A stretch of 64,000 bases of DNA from Xanthobacteraceae bacterium (GTDB lineage Bacteria > Pseudomonadota > Alphaproteobacteria > Rhizobiales > Xanthobacteraceae), in NCBI GenBank assembly GCA_019454205.1, contig CP075369.1:1364001-1428000 (forward strand). Direction: 5' to 3'. Below, in pieces: positions 18,657 through 27,064 of this stretch; the first letter of the stretch is position 1; every line of letters begins with the position of its first letter. The notes under the pieces are model-generated. The model worked only from the letters and a program-made list of their open reading frames with translations. It ran no database searches and had not been told where the DNA came from. The position numbers and the translations under genes were made by a program.

Positions 18657-19313
18657 TTAGCCGCCCGTCGCCGCCGCGAGCGACTGGTCGATGGCGGAAG
18701 AAATCACTTCCGCTTCCTGCGCGCCCGCGAGCGCGATCTTGCTGTTGAAGACGAAGAACGGCACGCCGCCGATACCGCTGGCAGATGCGGCCTGTGCTTG
18801 CTTGCGGACAAGTTCGCTATCCTTATCGCTCGCGAGGTCTGCGCGAAGTTTCGCGATGTCCATGCCGCCGCGCGCGCCGGCCGCCGCGAGCGTTTCCGGG
18901 TCGGCGAGGTTCGCGCCATTCACGAAGAAATCGCGAAACAGATTGTCCACGACAGCATCGGCCTTGCCTTCCACCATCGCCCATCCGATCACGCGATGCG
19001 CGTCCAGCGTATTCGGCTGTACTTCGATGTCTTCGAAGTGAAAGTCGATACCTGCTTCCGCGCCGATTCCGGTCAGCCGTTTATGCGCGGCGGTGAGTTT
19101 CTCCGTGCCGCCGAACTTCCCGGTGATGTAGTCGATGCGCGGCTTGCCTTCGCGCGGCACGGTCGGATCGAGGAAGAACGGCCGCCAGCGGATTTCGGCA
19201 GCAATGTCCTTTCGCGAAGCAAGCGTCATTTCGAGGCGGCGTTTGCCCACATAGCACCATGGACACACCACGTCGGAAACCACGTCGATGGTGATCGGTG
19301 TCGCCATGCTCAT
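18657..19313 (-). CDS. DsbA-family FrnE-like thiol oxidoreductase
   Basis: 218 residues without a signal peptide, so probably cytoplasmic. Thioredoxin fold with a helical insertion; the active-site motif is CPWC (17-20) in SDVVCPWCYVGKRRLE, and the cis-proline loop is GVPFFVF (181-187 region). This is the FrnE/2-hydroxychromene-2-carboxylate isomerase-like branch. Two active-site cysteines favour a disulfide oxidoreductase over the isomerase. The ATG overlaps the stop of the upstream gene (ATGA), making it the last gene of a three-gene coupled unit with an adenylate-forming-enzyme homologue and a binding protein. Confidence 0.88.
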   Translation of the reverse strand: MSMATPITIDVVSDVVCPWCYVGKRRLEMTLASRKDIAAEIRWRPFFLDPTVPREGKPRIDYITGKFGGTEKLTAAHKRLTGIGAEAGIDFHFEDIEVQPNTLDAHRVIGWAMVEGKADAVVDNLFRDFFVNGANLADPETLAAAGARGGMDIAKLRADLASDKDSELVRKQAQAASASGIGGVPFFVFNSKIALAGAQEAEVISSAIDQSLAAATGG

Positions 19314-20725
19314 CCTGCCTTGCGTGCCTGTTCGGCCATGATGACCGAATGCGCGATGATGCGCGGCAATCCGGCCTCCAGCAACGCATCAACCGCATGG
19401 TCGGGCTGCGCCGACCAGATGACGATGCGCGTACCGAGTAATGGATCGGCGGTCTGTGCGACTTTCGCGTCCGGCACGGCCTTGAGAATTCGCCGCTCCA
19501 GATCGTTCGCGCCAAATTGCAATCCGCCGATGGAAAGCAGGCCGGGCGGCGCGACGGGGAGGAAGCCTCCGCCATCGACGGCATAGGAACTGAATCCGGT
19601 TTGCGCCAATTCGCCGGCTTTTGCGCTTGTAGCGAGTAATGCGCCGCGCACGAGGATTTCGCCGTCGCTGCTTCGCGACGTCTCGACCGTCACCGGCCCT
19701 CCTGTTGCGCCAGCGGGGACTTCACCAGCGGGTACTGCCGGAGATTGCGAAGGCAACGTGCGCCGCAACGCGAACGCCGCATGTTCGCCGAGCGCATAGA
19801 GGTCGCAAAGCCGTTCGCTGTTGATCGCGCTGAAGTCGGTATCTGCCGTGCCGCCGGTATGCACGCCGGTCGAAGATGCGAGCGGTGCGCCGAGCACGCG
19901 CGCAACGGCAGGAAGCAACCGCGCGGGTGCGAGCAGATGAACACGCTTGCCCTCGGCGAACATCGCTTCGCGCGGCATGTCTGCATGCAGTTCCAGCGTG
20001 CCGCCGGTCAGCAGCCAGGGGATGAACGCACCGGCGACGCCCGCAAGCGACGCGGGAGGCACGGCGCTGACGATGGTGTCGCCTTGCCGGATGTCCGCCG
20101 CGAGCAGCGGACTCAAGCCCGCCGCAAGCCATTGCGCATTCGTGCGCGGGAACAGGTCGACGCCGTTCGCGTTCGCGCCAAATGTCGCAATCGTGGACTG
20201 TTCTGGAGCGAGCGCAACGGCTTTAATTTCCTGCTTCGTCCTGTCGAGCGAGAGCGGAATTATTCCGTCCGGCAATCCGTCGCCGAAAGCGCAAGGAAAG
20301 CTCAGTTCGAACACTTCGCTTGCGGCGGAAGCGGCAAGCGCCGGCAATGCTTCATGCGCAAAATTCGCCGTGGTGATGAGTGCAGCCGCCTCGCAGGTCC
20401 GCAACGCGCGAACCAGATCGGACTTTCGCCACGCCACCGGCATCGGTACGGCGCAATGCCCCGCGCGCATGACCGCGAGCAGGGCGATGGCGAGTTCGGC
20501 TCCGTTCGGCAAAAGCAGTGCGATATTGCGCGGCGTGTCGAACTTGAAACCTTCGATCTGTGCCGCGACCGCGTTCACGTCGTCGTTCAGCGCGGCGTAG
20601 CTCAGCTCACGCAGTCCCACGCTGCCGTGCTCGGTAATCGCGGTCGCCTCCGGTCCGGCCTGCGCGTTGCGCTGGAATAGCGCGTCCAGCGTGATCTGCG
20701 GGGCGAATGTGCCGGCGCCACTCAT
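19310..20725 (-). CDS. Adenylate-forming (ANL) enzyme homologue lacking catalytic motifs
   Basis: 471 residues that follow the layout of acyl-CoA synthetases: NIALLLPNGAELAIALLAVMRAG (read in parts, 68-89) is the usual A2 region and HLLAPARLLPAV (263-274) the pre-A4 region. The key motifs are not there. The P-loop YTSGTTG-PKG is replaced around 178-195 (TFGANANGVDLFPRT), the YGxTE motif by LYALGEHAAF (309-318), no RTGD aspartate is seen near 377-400, and the C-terminal lysine motif is absent. It probably cannot adenylate a substrate. Start ATG 20725 overlaps the upstream stop; downstream it overlaps the FrnE-like gene. Role unknown. Confidence 0.75.
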   Translation of the reverse strand: MSGAGTFAPQITLDALFQRNAQAGPEATAITEHGSVGLRELSYAALNDDVNAVAAQIEGFKFDTPRNIALLLPNGAELAIALLAVMRAGHCAVPMPVAWRKSDLVRALRTCEAAALITTANFAHEALPALAASAASEVFELSFPCAFGDGLPDGIIPLSLDRTKQEIKAVALAPEQSTIATFGANANGVDLFPRTNAQWLAAGLSPLLAADIRQGDTIVSAVPPASLAGVAGAFIPWLLTGGTLELHADMPREAMFAEGKRVHLLAPARLLPAVARVLGAPLASSTGVHTGGTADTDFSAINSERLCDLYALGEHAAFALRRTLPSQSPAVPAGEVPAGATGGPVTVETSRSSDGEILVRGALLATSAKAGELAQTGFSSYAVDGGGFLPVAPPGLLSIGGLQFGANDLERRILKAVPDAKVAQTADPLLGTRIVIWSAQPDHAVDALLEAGLPRIIAHSVIMAEQARKAG

Positions 20726-22593
20726 CGCACGCCTGCCTTCCGCCACCACGTATCGGGCAGCACGCCGTAGAGCGAAGTAGTGTCCGGCCGTTCGATGTGC
20801 GGCCAACGCGCAATCCGCGTTTTCGGCAGGTAGTAAAGCGGCACAAAATAATTCCCGGACATCAGCACGCGGTCGAGCGCGCGCGCCGCATCGCGCAACT
20901 CTTGCGGCGTGCGTGCGCGCAATGTCGCCTCGATCATGGCATCCGCGGCCTTGCTTTTCATGCCCATGTAATTGCGCGTGCCCGGCTGGTCCGCGCTCGC
21001 GGAGCCGAAATAGAAGAACTGCTCGTTACCCGGCGAGAGCGACTGACTCCATACCGCGGGTGCCATGTCGAAATCGAATTGCGTGCGGCGCTGTTCGAAC
21101 TGCGATCCGTCCACGCGCCGCACATCGGCGGTAATGCCCGCGCGCGCCAGCATGCTGGCGTAGACATTCACGAGGCGCTCGTCCTCGCGGCCCGTGACGA
21201 GAATTTCAAAACGGAACGGCGCGCCGGTAGCGCGATGAACAAGGCGGTTGTCCTTCGTGGTCCATCCTGCCTGCCGCAGTAACTGTAGCGCACGGCGCAG
21301 CCGCTGGAGGTCGCGTCCCGAACCGTCGGAAACGGGCGGCTCGTACTTTCCTTCGAGCACGTCCGGACGCAGTTCGGAGAGGAACGGCGCGAGCAGTTCG
21401 CGCTCTTTCTCGTTGGGCGGCTCGCCGCGAGCCGAGAGCTTCGAATCGTCGAAGAAGCTGCCGCTCCGCCGAAATGCGGAGTGAAACAGTTTTGCATTCA
21501 CCCACTCGAAATCGAACAGTTCGATCAGCGCCTCGCGCACGCGCGCATCCACAAAGATCGCGCGGCGCGTATTGAACACGAGGGCAGGGATTGGCTTCGG
21601 GGCTTCGCTGCCGATCTCCTCGCGGATCAGACCATCGCTTTTCGCGGCGGGAAAATCGTATTCGAGCGCCCAGCGTGACGGATCGTCTTCGATCAGGAAG
21701 TCGAACTGCTTGCGGCGGAAAGCCTCCAGCCATGTCACCGCCTCGCGATAAAACTCGAAGCGAAGCTCGTCGAAATTATAATGGCCGCGGTTCGCGGGCA
21801 GGTCGCGGCCCCAGTAAGCCGCGTTGCGCCGTAACAGCACATGCTCGCCGGAACGAATCTCCTCGATCGTATAAGGCCCGCTTCCCAGCATCGGAGCGAG
21901 CGAAGGCTCGCCGAACTTCTCGGCATCGGTCGCATGCTTCGGCAGCACCGGCATCATCGCCATGATGAGCGGAAGCTCGCGGTCGCCGTCGTCGGCGAAG
22001 TCGAAGCGCACCGCGTGCGGGCCGGTCTTTTCCGCCTTCACGACTTTCGAATAATAAAGCCGGTGGTTCGGCCGTCCCTTGTCGCGCAACAGTTGCCATG
22101 AGAATAGCACGTCCTCGGCGGTAACCGGCTGTCCGTCGGAGAACCGTGCGCGTTCGTCCAGCGTGAACGCGACGAAGCGGCGCTCGTCGTCCGTCTCGAT
22201 GGTTTTCGCGATCAGCGGGTAGACCGTGAACGGCTCGTCCTGACCCCTGGCCATCAATCCTTCGACCACATAGTTGCGGACCTTCTGGAACGGGTTACCG
22301 CGGATCACGAAGGGATTGATGCTGTCGAAGGTCCCGACCGCGGCGATGGTCAACCGGCCGCCCTTGGGCGCCTCCGGATTCGCATAGCGAAAATGGGTGA
22401 AGTCCGGCCCGTAGAGCGGCTCTCCGTGCATGGCGAGCGCATGCCGGGGAGCGGCAAAAGCGCCGCTGCCCGCGAAGCAGGCAAAGAGCAGCGCGGCGGC
22501 ATGAACCCGGTACCGCAAATGCAACGAATGTTTATTGGCGGGATCGGGCACGGCTTGGGATGCTCTCCGATGGGCGTTCCGAATCGTCGGCAA
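20722..22593 (-). CDS. Periplasmic oligopeptide-type binding protein (YejA-like)
   Basis: About 623 residues of the SBP_bac_5 family (ABC importer binding protein for peptides or microcin-C-like compounds). A signal peptide is visible (RYRVHAAALLFACFAGSGAFA, cut before APRHALAMHG), followed by YANPEAPKGGRLTIAAVGTFDSINPF, typical of YejA. The conserved FSDGQPVTAEDVLFSW and SGPYTI segments support this. No ATG lies before the signal peptide; the first possible start is TTG at 22593 and later TTG or GTG codons in the next 25 codons are equally plausible. No permease or ATPase genes adjoin; instead two unrelated genes are coupled behind it. Confidence 0.86.
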   Translation of the reverse strand: MPTIRNAHRRASQAVPDPANKHSLHLRYRVHAAALLFACFAGSGAFAAPRHALAMHGEPLYGPDFTHFRYANPEAPKGGRLTIAAVGTFDSINPFVIRGNPFQKVRNYVVEGLMARGQDEPFTVYPLIAKTIETDDERRFVAFTLDERARFSDGQPVTAEDVLFSWQLLRDKGRPNHRLYYSKVVKAEKTGPHAVRFDFADDGDRELPLIMAMMPVLPKHATDAEKFGEPSLAPMLGSGPYTIEEIRSGEHVLLRRNAAYWGRDLPANRGHYNFDELRFEFYREAVTWLEAFRRKQFDFLIEDDPSRWALEYDFPAAKSDGLIREEIGSEAPKPIPALVFNTRRAIFVDARVREALIELFDFEWVNAKLFHSAFRRSGSFFDDSKLSARGEPPNEKERELLAPFLSELRPDVLEGKYEPPVSDGSGRDLQRLRRALQLLRQAGWTTKDNRLVHRATGAPFRFEILVTGREDERLVNVYASMLARAGITADVRRVDGSQFEQRRTQFDFDMAPAVWSQSLSPGNEQFFYFGSASADQPGTRNYMGMKSKAADAMIEATLRARTPQELRDAARALDRVLMSGNYFVPLYYLPKTRIARWPHIERPDTTSLYGVLPDTWWRKAGVR

Positions 22594-22760
22594 GCGCCCG
22601 AAACCATATCATGTGACCCCGTATTTCCGGGGTGCGTGCCACTGTCTTGCCTCATTTGGCCCCGACACGGTGCGCGAACAAATCAGAACCGCCCGCCGGC
22701 ATCTGCGTTTATTCGCGTTCTTCCGTCGCCGCTCGAGGCAAAGACCACAGGGGATAGTCG

Positions 22761-23441
22761 ATGAAGTTTCGTTCGCTGACCGCGCCCGTTTGCGCGTTTC
22801 TTATCGCCGGCTTTGCCGCCGCGACGGTGCTGAGCGGCACCGTGCCCGGCTTCGCGCAGGAGAAGAAGACCGAGAAGAAGAAAGAGACCAAGCAGAAGGC
22901 CGATCCGAACCAGAAGGACGCCAAGCAGCCGCAGCAGCAGAACGTGCTCGCGACCAAGTGGACCAAGATCTGCCAGAACAACGACCAGACCAAGAAAGAG
23001 ACCTGCGTCGTTACCCAGAATCTCCACGCCGAAACCGGCCAGATGCTCGCCGCAGTCACCGTGATCGAGGAGAAGGGCGCGCAGAAGCTGTTCCGCATCG
23101 CCGTGCCGCTCGGCATGCTGCTCGAGCCGGGCCTTCGCGTCGTGGTCGATCAGAACCAGCCGATCGAAGCCAAGTACGCGATCTGCGTTCCGGACGGATG
23201 CTTCGCCGACCTCCAGGTCAACGATGATTTCGTCGCCGGCCTGAAGAAGGGCAAGGCGCTGATCGTGCAGACCATCAACCACGTCGGCCGCACCGTGAAC
23301 ATCACCTTCCCGCTGACGGACTTCGCCAAGTCCTATGATGGCCCGCCGGTCGACCCGAAGGAAATCCAGGCGCAGCGCCAGAAGCTCGAAGAGTCGATGA
23401 ACAAGGAAGCCAAGAAGCTTCTCGAGCAGAAGAAGCAGTAA
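22761..23441 (+). CDS. Invasion-associated locus B (IalB) family protein
   Basis: 226 residues with a signal peptide (cleavage after GFA, about residue 32). A Lys/Gln-rich linker (34-60) leads to the IalB domain (about 65-200), recognised by WTKICQNN, VTQNLHAETGQML, FRIAVPLGMLLEPGL, CVPDGCFADL and FPLTDFAKSYDG. The end (205-226) is Lys/Glu-rich and probably helical. Four cysteines in the domain can form two disulfides. IalB was first linked to erythrocyte invasion in Bartonella, but the family is widespread in free-living Rhizobiales with no known function. ATG 22761 follows an AGGGGA ribosome site. A strong terminator follows. Confidence 0.9.
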   Translation: MKFRSLTAPVCAFLIAGFAAATVLSGTVPGFAQEKKTEKKKETKQKADPNQKDAKQPQQQNVLATKWTKICQNNDQTKKETCVVTQNLHAETGQMLAAVTVIEEKGAQKLFRIAVPLGMLLEPGLRVVVDQNQPIEAKYAICVPDGCFADLQVNDDFVAGLKKGKALIVQTINHVGRTVNITFPLTDFAKSYDGPPVDPKEIQAQRQKLEESMNKEAKKLLEQKKQ

Positions 23442-23463
23442 GCGCTTCGCACACATGAATACG

Positions 23464-23493
23464 AAAACGGCGCGTCTCGGACGCGCCGTTTTT
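23464..23493 (+). terminator. Rho-independent terminator after the IalB gene
   Basis: A perfect stem AAACGGCGCGTC / GACGCGCCGTTT with loop TCG, followed by a T-rich tract to about 23498. The A run on the other side lets it also serve the convergent hspQ gene. Confidence 0.9.
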
Positions 23494-23513
23494 CTTTTGG
23501 CTAAAGCGTTTGC

Positions 23514-23858
23514 CTAGTGCGCCTTGTGGTCCCGCGAGCGGTAGTTACCGTCGGCATCGGTTGCGAAACGCTCGTTCAATTCCGGATGACGCAGCGGCTC
23601 GCCGGAAGTATCCGGCTCCAGATTCTGTTCGGAGACGTAAGCGACGTATTCCGTGTCCGAATTCTCCGCGAGCAGATGATAGAACGGCTGGTCTTTCGAC
23701 GGGCGCATCGCCTCAGGGATAGACAGCCACCATTCCTCGGTGTTGTTGAACGTCGGATCGACGTCGAACACGATACCGCGGAACGGATAAAATTTGTGCC
23801 GGACGATCTGGCCGATCCGGTATTTCGCTTCACGCGGTTTCATAAAATCGGGGCTCAT
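23514..23858 (-). CDS. hspQ: Heat shock protein HspQ
   Basis: 114 residues of the HspQ/YccV family, which bind hemimethylated DNA and, in enterobacteria, act as a Lon specificity enhancer. Recognised by AKYRIGQIVRHKFYPFRGIVFDVDP (in parts), NNTEEWW, RPSKDQPFYHLLAE and YVAYVSEQNLEPD. ATG 23858 is chosen because it gives family length; ATG 23843 (MKPREAKY) is an alternative, and the longer frame to 23936 lacks similarity. It is convergent with the IalB gene and separated from it by the terminator. Confidence 0.92.
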   Translation of the reverse strand: MSPDFMKPREAKYRIGQIVRHKFYPFRGIVFDVDPTFNNTEEWWLSIPEAMRPSKDQPFYHLLAENSDTEYVAYVSEQNLEPDTSGEPLRHPELNERFATDADGNYRSRDHKAH

Positions 23859-23951
23859 AGTCCGATCATAGTGCAAACCGCCTAATCGGGCCAAACTTCG
23901 GCGCCGGGTAAGGAAGCCGCGCTTTTCCGGTAACAATTGTGGGAACTCGCG

Positions 23952-24875
23952 TTAGCAGCGGATGCGGAGCGCCGAAGGGACAATCCGGAAGCTGGCCGGC
24001 AGCCGGCCTGGTGCTTCGCCTTCGATGTCGAGCAACACCGGATGGTTGGAAAGGCTGCGCGCCACAAGCTGCTTCGCGCGGATCACCGAGACATTCGGGT
24101 GCGAAAGGTGCGCGCCCGAATAGAGCAGGCGCATATCGAAGACCGAAAGTTTCGGATTTTGCCGGACAATGACGACGTCGAACATGCCGTCAGCCGGATC
24201 GGCCTCAGGCGCAACCATCATGCCGCCGCCGAAGTAGCGCCCGTTGCAGATTGCGACGATGCAGAACTCATCCTCGATGACATGCCCGTCGATGTCGAGC
24301 GTCGCGCGAAAACCGTCATAGCGGCGCAGCTCCCTGTAACTGTTCCAGAGAAAGGCTATCTTTCCACCAAGCAACTTGCTGAACCGCGCTTCGTTGACGG
24401 CGCGCACGACCTCTCCGGAAAATCCGAAACTTGCGACATTGTTCGACCAGCGCCTGCTCTCGGTGCCGTCGTGACGGGTAAACGTAACGACTCCGAGGTC
24501 GATGTTGCGCACCGTTCCGTTCTTCAGCCTCTCGATCGACGCGGCAACGCCGCCGGTAATTTCGAACGTGCGGCGGAAATCGCCGCCGGTTCCGTTGGTC
24601 ACGGCACCGAATACGACGTTCTGCGGCGCGCTATCGCTGCCGTTGCACAGGCCGTTGATTGCCTCGTTGATCGTGCCGTCTCCACCGACCGCGATGACGA
24701 GAGTGGCACCGTTTGCCACCGCACCGCGGACCAGATGGGTAGCTTCCTGCGGTGTCTTTGTGAGCTTTGCCTCGAATGGGCCGATAGCCTCGCGCAGCGA
24801 TCGTGCGATACGCGGCCATTGCTTTCCCGTGCGTCCGTTTCCGGACGCCGGGTTGACGGCGACAAAGGTATTCAT
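23952..24875 (-). CDS. Diacylglycerol kinase-family lipid kinase
   Basis: 307 residues. The nucleotide-binding GGDGT (64-68) in IAVGGDGTINEAING and the N-terminal VNPASGNGRTGKQW place it in the DagK/YegS/sphingosine-kinase-like family. NGTGGDFRRTF and the metal-associated LGVVTF and NGRYFGGGM segments continue the pattern. It would phosphorylate a lipid alcohol, probably diacylglycerol, at the inner membrane face. Substrate specificity cannot be read from sequence. Monocistronic: the next gene on this strand upstream begins beyond a 41-base gap and is unrelated. Confidence 0.88.
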   Translation of the reverse strand: MNTFVAVNPASGNGRTGKQWPRIARSLREAIGPFEAKLTKTPQEATHLVRGAVANGATLVIAVGGDGTINEAINGLCNGSDSAPQNVVFGAVTNGTGGDFRRTFEITGGVAASIERLKNGTVRNIDLGVVTFTRHDGTESRRWSNNVASFGFSGEVVRAVNEARFSKLLGGKIAFLWNSYRELRRYDGFRATLDIDGHVIEDEFCIVAICNGRYFGGGMMVAPEADPADGMFDVVIVRQNPKLSVFDMRLLYSGAHLSHPNVSVIRAKQLVARSLSNHPVLLDIEGEAPGRLPASFRIVPSALRIRC

Positions 24876-24916
24876 CCGGCGGCTGTTTGCTCCCCGCCAG
24901 AAGTCTAGCAGAACCT

Positions 24917-25969
24917 CTAGAGCGCGTAGAGACTGGCGCGCGAGGGATCTTTCTCGGCGACCAGTTTCGCCAGATCGACCATCACCTTGGCCTGTTTCCA
25001 GGTAGCGTCGTCGAGCATCTTGCCGTCAACGAGCGCTACACCCATGCCGTCCGGCATGGCGTCGATGGCCTTCTTCGCGAAGGCGACTTCCTGCGGGTCG
25101 GGACTGAACACCTTCTTGGCGATTTCGATCTGCGAAGGATGCAACGACCAAGCACCGAGACAACCTTGCAGGAAGGCGTTGCGGAACTGCGCTTCGCAGG
25201 CTTCGGGGTCGGCGAAGTCGCCGAACGGGCCGTAAAACGGCTTGATGCCGTTCGCCGCGCAGGCATCCACCATTTTCCCGATGGAGTAGTGCCAGAGGTC
25301 CTGCTGATGGCGAACGCGGTCGGTTTTGCCTTCCTCGGCATCCGCCACGACCTGATAGCCGGGATGACCGCCGCCGACGCGCGTGGTCTTCATGCCACGC
25401 GATGCAGCGAGGTCGGCCGGGCCGAAGCTCATGCCGTGCATGCGGGGAGACGCGCTTGCGATCTTGTCCACGTTCTTCACGCCTTCGGCAGTCTCAAGAA
25501 TTGCATGAATAAGGATAGGCCTCTTCACGCCGTTCTTTGCTTCAAGTTGTGCCAGAAGTTGATCGAGATAGTGGATGTCCCACGGCCCGTCGACTTTCGG
25601 CAGCATCACCACATCGAGCTTGTTGCCGACCGCGCCGACGATCTCGACCAGATCGTCGAACGCCCATGGCGAGGCGAGGGCGTTGCAACGAATCCAGAAT
25701 CCGGTCGAACCGAAATCGACCTTCCGGCCGACATTGATCACGCCCTGCCGCGCGGCATCCTTAGCGTCGGCGGGGATCGCGTCTTCCAGATTGACGAGGA
25801 CGACATCCACCTGCTTCGCGAGGTCGGGGACCTTCGAGAGAACCTTTTCGTTGTGCCCCGGCACGAACTGGATCACGCGCTCCAGCCGGACCGGCAGCTC
25901 ACGGAGCGGCTCCGGCGCGCCCATGGCGAGCGCCTTGTAGAAATTACGCGGCAGTTTCGAAACGCTCAT
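24917..25969 (-). CDS. HpcH/HpaI-family CoA-ester lyase (malyl-CoA lyase-like)
   Basis: 350 residues of the citrate-lyase-beta fold. Diagnostic blocks: RLERVIQFVPGHNEKVLSK (in parts), VVLVNLEDAIPADAKDAAR with the metal-binding acidic residues, VVMLPKVDGPWDI, ILIHAILETAEGV and MSFGPADLAASRG. These match L-malyl-CoA/beta-methylmalyl-CoA lyases and related thioesterases, which split malyl-CoA to acetyl-CoA and glyoxylate. The late segment ACLGAWSLHPSQIEIA-type (here GCLGAWSLHPSQIEIA) is also typical. Without a serine-cycle or ethylmalonyl-CoA gene nearby the exact substrate stays open. Divergent from an AEC carrier. Confidence 0.87.
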   Translation of the reverse strand: MSVSKLPRNFYKALAMGAPEPLRELPVRLERVIQFVPGHNEKVLSKVPDLAKQVDVVLVNLEDAIPADAKDAARQGVINVGRKVDFGSTGFWIRCNALASPWAFDDLVEIVGAVGNKLDVVMLPKVDGPWDIHYLDQLLAQLEAKNGVKRPILIHAILETAEGVKNVDKIASASPRMHGMSFGPADLAASRGMKTTRVGGGHPGYQVVADAEEGKTDRVRHQQDLWHYSIGKMVDACAANGIKPFYGPFGDFADPEACEAQFRNAFLQGCLGAWSLHPSQIEIAKKVFSPDPQEVAFAKKAIDAMPDGMGVALVDGKMLDDATWKQAKVMVDLAKLVAEKDPSRASLYAL

Positions 25970-26097
25970 TAAAGCCCCCGTTTTGCTCGCTGAATATGTA
26001 GCCGAGCGCCGCGCGCAGGGCTAGTGCGCTGCAACATGAGGTTGACCGGGCCGCACGAACCCTTGATAGAGCCGTGCCGTATTTCCGGACTTTCTCG

Positions 26098-27057
26098 ATG
26101 GCCGACATTCTCAGCCTAGCGCTGCCGTTCTTTGGATTGATCGCCCTCGGTTTTGCGAGCGGCAAGCTGGCGCGCATTCCCGAAGACGGGATGGCCTGGC
26201 TGAATTTCCTCGTGCTCTACATGGCGCTGCCCGCGCTGTTTTTTCAGACCGTCTCACGAACACCGGTCGAAGAACTGGCCAACTGGCGTTTCGTGGCCGC
26301 CACGTCGTTCTGCACGTTGCTGGCTTTCATTCTGGCATTGCTGGTCGGGCTGTGGCTGCGCAAAGGCGACTGGCGCGAAGCCACGATTGCAGGCGTCGTC
26401 GGCGGCTATGCGAATGTCGGCTACATGGGTCCGGGCCTGACGCTGGCCGCGCTTGGCACGCAGGCGACCGTCCCGACTGCGTTGATCTTCGTATTCGACT
26501 CAACGCTGTTCTTCGCGCTGGTTCCGATCATGATGGCGGCGACCGGCAACGACAAGAAAGGCGCGCTTGGCACCACGCTGTTCATCGTCCACCGTGTCTT
26601 CACGCATCCGTTCATCATTGCAACGCTGCTCGGTGTCGTGGCTGCATGGGCGCACTGGACTGCACCGGCGGCCATCGACCGTACGCTGGAGTTTCTAAAA
26701 AACGCCGCCGCGCCCTGCGCGCTGTTTGCACTCGGCGTCACCGTCGCGCTGCGGCCGTTCACCGAAACACCGCGCGAAGTGCCGCTCCTGATCGCGATCA
26801 AGCTGCTGGTGCACCCGCTGCTGATCTGGCTGTTGCTGGCAATGCTCGGCGGCTTCAACCCGGTATGGGTCTATACGGCGGTGCTAATGGCTTCGCTGCC
26901 GCCCGCACTGAATGCCTTCGTGATGGCGCGGCAGTACAATGTCTACATCGAGCAGTCGTCGAACGCAGTGCTGATCGGAACCATCGCGTCGGTATTGACG
27001 GTTACCGCCATGCTCTATCTGATTGCGAGCAAGCAGTTGCCCATCAGTTTGTTCTGA
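26098..27057 (+). CDS. AEC-family (auxin efflux carrier-like) transporter
   Basis: 319 residues and about ten transmembrane helices. Family features: LPFFGLIALGFASGKL at the N-terminus, GGYANVGYMGPGL (the crossed-loop Asn/Gly region) in the middle, and KNAAAPCALFALGVTVALR. AEC carriers move dicarboxylates, malonate or other organic acids; substrate unknown. ATG 26098 gives the normal start; a GTG eight codons upstream (26074) is possible. It is 7 bases before a CoA-transferase gene, so the two form an operon, possibly organic-acid uptake plus activation to a CoA ester. Confidence 0.9.
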   Translation: MADILSLALPFFGLIALGFASGKLARIPEDGMAWLNFLVLYMALPALFFQTVSRTPVEELANWRFVAATSFCTLLAFILALLVGLWLRKGDWREATIAGVVGGYANVGYMGPGLTLAALGTQATVPTALIFVFDSTLFFALVPIMMAATGNDKKGALGTTLFIVHRVFTHPFIIATLLGVVAAWAHWTAPAAIDRTLEFLKNAAAPCALFALGVTVALRPFTETPREVPLLIAIKLLVHPLLIWLLLAMLGGFNPVWVYTAVLMASLPPALNAFVMARQYNVYIEQSSNAVLIGTIASVLTVTAMLYLIASKQLPISLF

Positions 27058-27064
27058 GATTGCA

